From positions 62,001-126,000 of the forward strand of contig NZ_JACDIS010000008.1 in NCBI RefSeq assembly GCF_013839525.1: a stretch of 64,000 nucleotides of DNA, in the 5' to 3' direction. Origin of the DNA: Chthonobacter rhizosphaerae (GTDB lineage: Bacteria; Pseudomonadota; Alphaproteobacteria; Rhizobiales; Pleomorphomonadaceae). This document shows positions 59,464 through 64,000 of the stretch, in pieces (positions within the stretch are counted from its first letter, which is position 1; each line of letters starts with the position of its first letter). The translations under genes and the position numbers were made by a program. The notes beneath the pieces are model-generated. The model ran no database searches, was not told where the DNA came from, and was given only the letters and a program-made list of their open reading frames with translations.

Positions 59464-60684
59464 ATGTCCTCGAAGCCCCTCCACTTCGCCCAGCCGCCGG
59501 CCGACCACGGGTTCGGCCAGGATCCCTATCCGGCCTACCACCGGATGCGCGCCCTCGGGCCCGCCGTCTTCTGGGAGGACTACGGCTTCTGGTGCTTCCC
59601 CGGCTTCGAGGCGGTGAGCGCGCTTCTGCGCGACAAGCGCTTCGGCCGGGCGGTGCTGCACGTGGCGAGCCGGCAGGAGCTGGGCTGGCCGGAGATCCCG
59701 GAGCGCCTGAAGCCCTTCTACGACGTGGAGGCGCATTCGCTGCTCGAGACCGAGCCGCCGGTCCACACGCGCCTGCGCACGCTCGTCAACCGTGCCTTCG
59801 TGAGCCAGGCGGTGGAGCGGCTGCGGCCGCGCATCACGGCGCTCGCCCACGAGCTGATCGACCGGTTCGAGCCCGCCGGGTCGGCCGACCTGATCGGGGC
59901 CTTCGCGACGCCGATCCCGGTGATCGTGATCGCCGATCTCCTCGGCGTGCCGGCCTCCATGGCGGACCAGCTGCTCGACTGGTCGCACCGGATGGTGGCC
60001 ATGTACCAGTTCAACCGCACGCGGGCGATGGAGGACGACGCCGTGGCGGCGACCGAAGCCTTCGTTGCCTTCATGCGCTCCTACGTGGATGAGCGCCGGT
60101 CGCGGCCTGCGGACGACCTGATCAGCCACCTGATCGCCGCGGAGGAGGCGGGCGAACGGCTCTCCACGGACGAACTGATCACCACCTGCATCCTCCTTCT
60201 CAACGCAGGCCACGAGGCGACCGTGCACGCCATCGGCAACGGCGTGAAGGCCGTCCTGGAGGCGGGCGCCGACCCGGCCGCGGCCTTCGCGACGGCAAAG
60301 GCGACGGAGTCGGCGGTGGAGGAACTGCTGCGGTTCGACGCGCCGCTGCACCTCTTCACGCGCTACGCCCTGGAGGACGCCGAAGTCCACGGCGTGCCGC
60401 TGAAGCGCGGCGACCGGATCGGCCTCCTGCTCGGGGCGGCGAACCGGGACCCGGCGCGCTTCGCCGAGCCGGACCGGCTGATCCTCGACCGGACGGACGT
60501 CGCCAACGTGTCGTTCGGGGCGGGCATCCACTTCTGCGTCGGCGCGCCGCTCGCCCGGCTGGAGCTGCAGATCGCCCTGCCGGTGCTGTTCCGGCGCCTG
60601 CCGGGGCTGCGGCTCGCGGCGCAGCCGGTCTACGCGGACCGCTATCACTTCCACGGACTGAAGCGGCTGGACGTGACCTGGTGA
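59464..60684 (+). CDS. Cytochrome P450
   Basis: A 406-residue soluble bacterial P450. The heme ligand loop is FGAGIHFCVGAPLARLE (Cys near residue 360), the K-helix ExxR is in EELLRFDAP, and the I-helix reads LNAGHEATVHAIGNG. There is no membrane anchor, as in class I systems that need a ferredoxin and reductase. The acid of the usual AGxE(D)T motif is present, but the residue before the threonine is alanine. The substrate is unknown. ATG 59464 is preceded by gggggg; the TTG at 59446 is an unlikely alternative. No redox partner is adjacent; the ferredoxin at 1251 is a candidate only by type. Confidence 0.95.
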   Translation: MSSKPLHFAQPPADHGFGQDPYPAYHRMRALGPAVFWEDYGFWCFPGFEAVSALLRDKRFGRAVLHVASRQELGWPEIPERLKPFYDVEAHSLLETEPPVHTRLRTLVNRAFVSQAVERLRPRITALAHELIDRFEPAGSADLIGAFATPIPVIVIADLLGVPASMADQLLDWSHRMVAMYQFNRTRAMEDDAVAATEAFVAFMRSYVDERRSRPADDLISHLIAAEEAGERLSTDELITTCILLLNAGHEATVHAIGNGVKAVLEAGADPAAAFATAKATESAVEELLRFDAPLHLFTRYALEDAEVHGVPLKRGDRIGLLLGAANRDPARFAEPDRLILDRTDVANVSFGAGIHFCVGAPLARLELQIALPVLFRRLPGLRLAAQPVYADRYHFHGLKRLDVTW

Positions 60685-60805
60685 CAGTCGCCCTTGCGGT
60701 CAGCGCCAGGCTGATTGCCAATTTTTACGATATTCCGAGCCGAACTCTTGCTGATCTCGATCTACTATGTCGAGAATGTGGCATTGACCGCACCAGCGAG
60801 GGGCA

Positions 60806-61549
60806 ATGGAACCCACACACCTGCTGATCTTCCTGGCCGGCGTCCTGGCCCAGCTCGTCGACGGCGCCCTCGGCATGGCGTTCGGCGTGACCGCGACGAC
60901 CGTGCTCCTCAGTTTCGGCGTCGCGCCCGCCGCCGCCAGCACCATGGTGCACGTGGCGGAAATGTTCACCACGGCGGCGTCGGGAGCCTCCCACATCGCC
61001 CACCGCAACGTGGACTGGGCGATGCTGAAGCGTCTGGCCCTGCCCGGCATGGTGGGCGGCGTGCTTGGATCCACCCTTCTCGCCAACGTGGACGGAAACC
61101 TGATCCGCCCCTACGTGTCGGCCTACATGCTGGTCATGGGGGCGATCATCGTCGCCAAGGCGCTGCGCTGGCGGCCGCGGACGGCGGACATGCGCTGGGC
61201 GCCCGGCCTCGGCCTCGTCGGCGGGTTCCTCGACGCGGTGGGCGGCGGGGGCTGGGGTCCGATCGTCACGTCCACGCTGATCGGCCGCGGCGGCGTGCCG
61301 CGCAAGGTGATCGGCACGGTGAACACGACCGAATTCCTGGTCACAACGGCGACGTCCGCCGCGCTGGTGAGTCAGGTCGGGCTCGCCGACGTGTGGCCGG
61401 TGGTCTTCCTGGTGTTGGGCGGCCTCGTCGCCGCGCCGTTCGCCGGCTGGATCACCCGGGTGATGCCCGAGCGGGTGCTGATGAGCCTCGTCGGCTGCCT
61501 CGTGGTGCTGCTCGCCACGATCCAACTCGCCCAGCTGGCGCTCCGGTAG
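60806..61549 (+). CDS. TSUP (TauE/SafE) family membrane transporter
   Basis: A 247-residue inner-membrane protein with about eight hydrophobic segments. The family repeats are visible in GVLAQLVDGALGMAFGVTAT near the N-terminus and GGFLDAVGGGGWGPIVTSTL in the middle. TSUP proteins move sulfite, sulfonates or other organic anions, often as exporters. The substrate is unknown. The gene stands alone after the P450 (122 bp) and is convergent with psuG. A gcggccc/gggccgc hairpin follows its stop codon. Confidence 0.9.
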   Translation: MEPTHLLIFLAGVLAQLVDGALGMAFGVTATTVLLSFGVAPAAASTMVHVAEMFTTAASGASHIAHRNVDWAMLKRLALPGMVGGVLGSTLLANVDGNLIRPYVSAYMLVMGAIIVAKALRWRPRTADMRWAPGLGLVGGFLDAVGGGGWGPIVTSTLIGRGGVPRKVIGTVNTTEFLVTTATSAALVSQVGLADVWPVVFLVLGGLVAAPFAGWITRVMPERVLMSLVGCLVVLLATIQLAQLALR

Positions 61550-61554
61550 CGGGC

Positions 61555-61570
61555 GCGGCCCTTGGGCCGC
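61555..61570. terminator. Short hairpin between convergent genes
   Basis: GCGGCCC-TT-GGGCCGC, a perfect 7-bp stem 5 bp after the TSUP stop codon and about 60 bp from the psuG stop. There is no T-run, so a terminator role is tentative. Confidence 0.35.
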
Positions 61571-61630
61571 CCCGAGGCCGAACCGGCCCGGGGGCGGGCC
61601 ATCGGGGCTCACGTCGCCCCAGGTCCCGGC

Positions 61631-62548
61631 TCAGCCGGCGAGCGCGACGGCGATCTCGGCCGCCACGCGGGCGTTGTTCCTCACGAGAGCGATGTTGGTG
61701 GCGAGGCTGGCGCCCTTCGTGCGCTCCAGCATGTCGCCGAGGAGGAAGGGCGTGACCGCCTTGGCGGTGATGCCCCGCGCGGCGGCCGCGGCGAGCGCCG
61801 CCTCGATGTGGACGGCGATCTCGCCGGCCGGGATCTCGGCCTCGACCGGAACCGGGTTGGCGACGAGGACGCCGCCCTCGAGCCCGAGGCGGGCGCGGGC
61901 CTTCAGGAAGGCTGCGATCTCGCCGGCCGTGTCGGCGCGCAGCGGCGCCTTCAGGCCGGACGAGCGGCTCCAGAAGGCCGGAAACTCGTCCGTCCCGTAG
62001 CCGATCACCGGGACGCCCCTGGTCTCCAGCACCTCCAAGGTCTTCGGCAGGTCCAGGATGGCCTTGGCGCCGGCCGCCACCACGGTCACGGACGTGCGGC
62101 CGAGTTCCTCCAGGTCGGCGGAGACGTCGAACGTGGTCTCCGCGCCCCGGTGCACGCCGCCGATGCCGCCCGTGGCGAACACCTGGATGCCGGCGAGGCG
62201 GGCGGCGATCATGGTGGCCGCCACCGTGGTGGAGCCGGGCCGGCCGGTGGCGACCGCGAAGGCGAGGTCGGCGCGGGAGAGCTTCATGACGCCGACGGAC
62301 CGGGCGAGCCGATCCAGCGTCCCCGCGTCCAGGCCCACGTGGATGGCGCCGTCCAGCACCGCGATGGTGGCCGGCACGGCGCCGGCTTCGCGGATCACCG
62401 TCTCCACGGCGCGGGCGGTCTCCACATTCTGCGGAAACGGCATGCCGTGGGTGACGATGGTGGACTCCAGCGCCACCAGGGGCTTGCCGGCGGCCTTTGC
62501 GGCGGCGGCTTCGGCGCCGAAGACGAGGGGAGCGGACGGGGAGATCAT
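61631..62548 (-). CDS. psuG: Pseudouridine-5'-phosphate glycosidase PsuG
   Basis: A 305-residue enzyme that splits pseudouridine 5'-phosphate into uracil and ribose 5-phosphate. Landmarks are GKPLVALESTIVTHGMPFPQ near the N-terminus, GVMKLSRADLAFAVATGRPG with the catalytic lysine, FATGGIGGVHRGAETTFDVS, and VIGYGTDEFPAFWSRSSG. The family length is matched. It overlaps the upstream kinase gene by 4 bp (ATGA), so kinase and glycosidase are made together as a pseudouridine salvage pathway. Confidence 0.96.
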   Translation of the reverse strand: MISPSAPLVFGAEAAAAKAAGKPLVALESTIVTHGMPFPQNVETARAVETVIREAGAVPATIAVLDGAIHVGLDAGTLDRLARSVGVMKLSRADLAFAVATGRPGSTTVAATMIAARLAGIQVFATGGIGGVHRGAETTFDVSADLEELGRTSVTVVAAGAKAILDLPKTLEVLETRGVPVIGYGTDEFPAFWSRSSGLKAPLRADTAGEIAAFLKARARLGLEGGVLVANPVPVEAEIPAGEIAVHIEAALAAAAARGITAKAVTPFLLGDMLERTKGASLATNIALVRNNARVAAEIAVALAG

Positions 62549-63477
62549 CGGTCGGGTGCCTTCATCGCGACATCGCGGGCGCGCCGGAGCACGGACGCCG
62601 GCAGGGCGGAAAGAGCGCCCGTGGCGGCGAGCGCCGCTCCGGCGGCTTCTACGCCGACCCCTACAGCATCGGCAAGGCCGCGGCCATGGGCGAGCGACAG
62701 GAGCGTGCCGGCGATGAGCGCGTCGCCGGCGCCGGTGACGTCTACCACCGGCGTCGGCGGCACCGCCACCGCGTGGATCTCTCCGTCGAGGAGAAGAGCC
62801 AGCGGCTGCGGGCCGGCGGTGACGACGGCGCGGGCGACGCCCATCGACCGGAGGGCCGCGGCCGCCTCCGCCGCCGTGGGGCAGGGCGCCCCGGCGAGCG
62901 CTTCCGCCGACGGGCGATTGACGAAAAGGAGCGCCCCGGCGCGCGCGGGCGCGAGCACGCGCGGAGCCTTGGCGCGGGAGACCGCGTCCACCGCGAGGCG
63001 CGGGCCGGCAGCCGCGGCGAGAGCGGCGAGCGTTTCGGCCGGCAGGTTGGCGTCGGCGAAGACGAGGCTCGCCTCGGCGAGCGCGGGGGCGAGCGGGGCG
63101 AGCCGGTCCGGCGTGAGGCGGTCGTAGACGGAGAGGTCGGACAGGGCGGCGACCAGTTCGCCGTCCTGGTCGTGGAGGGCCACGTAGGTGCCGGTGGCGA
63201 CGGCCGGATCGCGCATCAGGTGGTCCGTGCCGATGCCGGCGGCGGCCAGGTGGGCGGCCAGCCAGTCCCCGGCCGGATCCGCGCCGAGGAGGGTGGCGAG
63301 CTGGACCGCCAACGGCGGGCCGGCCGCCGCGAGGAGGGCTGCCACGTTGCGGGCGACCCCGCCCGGCCGTTCGGCGACACGGCCGGGGCAGGACGTGCCG
63401 GGCTCGAACCGGCCGGCGGTGCGGCCCACCAGGTCCCGGTGGCAGCCGCCGATGGCCAGGATGGCGATCCGGCTCAT
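62545..63477 (-). CDS. psuK: PfkB-family kinase, probable pseudouridine kinase PsuK
   Basis: A 310-residue sugar/nucleoside kinase. The N-terminal block PGGVARNVAALLAAAGPPLA and the C-terminal PfkB signature VVDVTGAGDALIAGTLL, with the catalytic Asp, are present. In the pathway it phosphorylates pseudouridine to the substrate of PsuG. The assignment rests on the family plus the 4-bp overlap with psuG. The start at 63477 gives MSRIAILAIGGCHRDLVG; the frame is open upstream but that part looks non-coding. It is divergent from recA with 237 bp between. Confidence 0.88.
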   Translation of the reverse strand: MSRIAILAIGGCHRDLVGRTAGRFEPGTSCPGRVAERPGGVARNVAALLAAAGPPLAVQLATLLGADPAGDWLAAHLAAAGIGTDHLMRDPAVATGTYVALHDQDGELVAALSDLSVYDRLTPDRLAPLAPALAEASLVFADANLPAETLAALAAAAGPRLAVDAVSRAKAPRVLAPARAGALLFVNRPSAEALAGAPCPTAAEAAAALRSMGVARAVVTAGPQPLALLLDGEIHAVAVPPTPVVDVTGAGDALIAGTLLSLAHGRGLADAVGVGVEAAGAALAATGALSALPASVLRRARDVAMKAPDR

Positions 63478-63648
63478 CGGCGGGCCCGTGGGGACGCGGC
63501 CGGCGTCATGGCCGGCACCCGTCGGGGAACGGCGCGAGTCGCCTGTGCGCGGCCCGGTGGACGGGCTGGGGAGAGGCTGTGAACATCCCATGAACACATA
63601 GCAGAAAAATAATCTGAGTCAGGTGGTTAAGAGGACTCTTGTAAACCA

Positions 63649-63663
63649 GAACAAAGCGCGTAC
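63649..63663 (+). promoter_or_regulatory. LexA (SOS) box upstream of recA
   Basis: GAAC-AAAGCGC-GTAC resembles the alphaproteobacterial SOS box GAAC-N7-GAAC with one mismatch, 51 bp before the recA start. Confidence 0.6.
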
Positions 63664-63714
63664 ATTAACCTCAGTTTGAAAGCGTCGCCCGCTCGTGGAA
63701 TAAGGGTCCGTCAC

Positions 63715-64000
63715 ATGTCGCAGAATACGCTACGCCTCGTCGAGGGAAGTTCAATGGACAAGACCAAGGCCCTGGATGCGGCCCTCTCGCAGATCGAGCG
63801 GGCGTTCGGCAAGGGCTCCATCATGCGCCTCGGCCAGGGCACGGCGGTGGAGGTGGAGACGATCCCGACCGGGTCGCTCGGCCTCGACATCGCGCTCGGC
63901 GTCGGCGGTCTGCCGCGCGGCCGCATCGTGGAGATCTACGGGCCGGAGTCGTCCGGCAAGACCACGCTGGCGCTCCACACCATCGCGGAGGCGCAGAAGC
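63715..64000 (+). CDS. recA: Recombinase RecA, N-terminal part, cut by the window edge
   Basis: The first 95 codons are visible. The start [20 protein letters not shown] matches alphaproteobacterial RecA, followed by [20 protein letters not shown] and the Walker A motif GPESSGKTT at 76-84. RecA catalyses strand exchange and triggers LexA self-cleavage in the SOS response. The frame runs off the right edge without a stop. A LexA-like box precedes it, fitting self-regulation through SOS. The divergent neighbour is psuK. Confidence 0.98.
   Translation, partial: MSQNTLRLVEGSSMDKTKALDAALSQIERAFGKGSIMRLGQGTAVEVETIPTGSLGLDIALGVGGLPRGRIVEIYGPESSGKTTLALHTIAEAQK

Noticed and set aside
63665-63679. CtrA box before recA
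   Set aside because: TTAA-N7-TTGA is imperfect, and the SOS box is a more natural recA control site.
1-64000. tRNA, rRNA, insertion sequence or prophage
   Set aside because: No cloverleaf, rRNA stretch, transposase, integrase or phage structural gene was recognised by eye on either strand. A covariance-model tRNA search would settle short RNA genes.

Overview
The window is one contiguous piece of a GC-rich alphaproteobacterial chromosome, most likely from the order Hyphomicrobiales (Rhizobiales). The reasons are: a CckA-type hybrid kinase next to flagellar genes; repeated TTAA-N7-TTAA CtrA boxes; the alphaproteobacterial flagellar proteins FlaF, FlbT, FliX and a MotE-like protein; a DksA with a single zinc-site cysteine; and an alphaproteobacterial LexA-like box before recA. 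The species cannot be named from the sequence alone.

Layout. 1-13.8 kb: mixed housekeeping and signalling genes. These are the edge of an unknown gene, an Hpt protein, a 2Fe-2S ferredoxin, a soluble PAS chemoreceptor, a glutamine-synthetase-family enzyme, a membrane GGDEF/EAL protein with a periplasmic molybdopterin-fold partner, a VWA protein, a SixA phosphatase, the YcjX/YcjF pair, a GNAT acetyltransferase and a MoxR ATPase. 14-23.5 kb: flgE-flgK-flgL, then on the other strand three flagellins followed by flbT and flaF. 23.5-24.8 kb: a gene-free block of duplications, REP-like palindromes and two minisatellites. 24.8-32.6 kb: four tandem paralogous DxD glycosyltransferases, then a second glycosyltransferase/methyltransferase operon and a flaG-like gene. 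32.7-40.1 kb: flgI-flgJ-flgN (-), fliX and dksA (+), a DUF29 gene, and flgF-flgG-flgA-flgH (-). 40.4-47.8 kb: fliL, fliM, a DUF6468-like gene, motE-like and a 1232-residue TPR protein. 47.9-50.1 kb: an exported phytase/esterase-like protein behind a Pho-box-like repeat. 50.1-59.3 kb: fliP and an unusually long fliO (-), then flgB-flgC-fliE-fliQ-fliR-flhB-cckA (+). 59.4-64 kb: a P450, a TSUP transporter, psuK-psuG and the start of recA.

How it fits together. The promoter signals suggest a Caulobacter-like hierarchy. CtrA boxes precede the early basal-body operons (fliL, flgB), fliX, the third flagellin and the first glycosyltransferase operon. Sigma-54 -24/-12 elements precede the later hook, P-ring and distal-rod operons (flgE, flgI, flgF). 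CckA, the kinase at the head of the CtrA phosphorelay, lies directly after flhB. The most interesting part is the cluster of four paralogous glycosyltransferases beside the flagellins. It sits behind a CtrA box and looks like a cell-cycle-timed flagellin modification locus. No tRNA, rRNA, insertion sequence, prophage or CRISPR array was seen.
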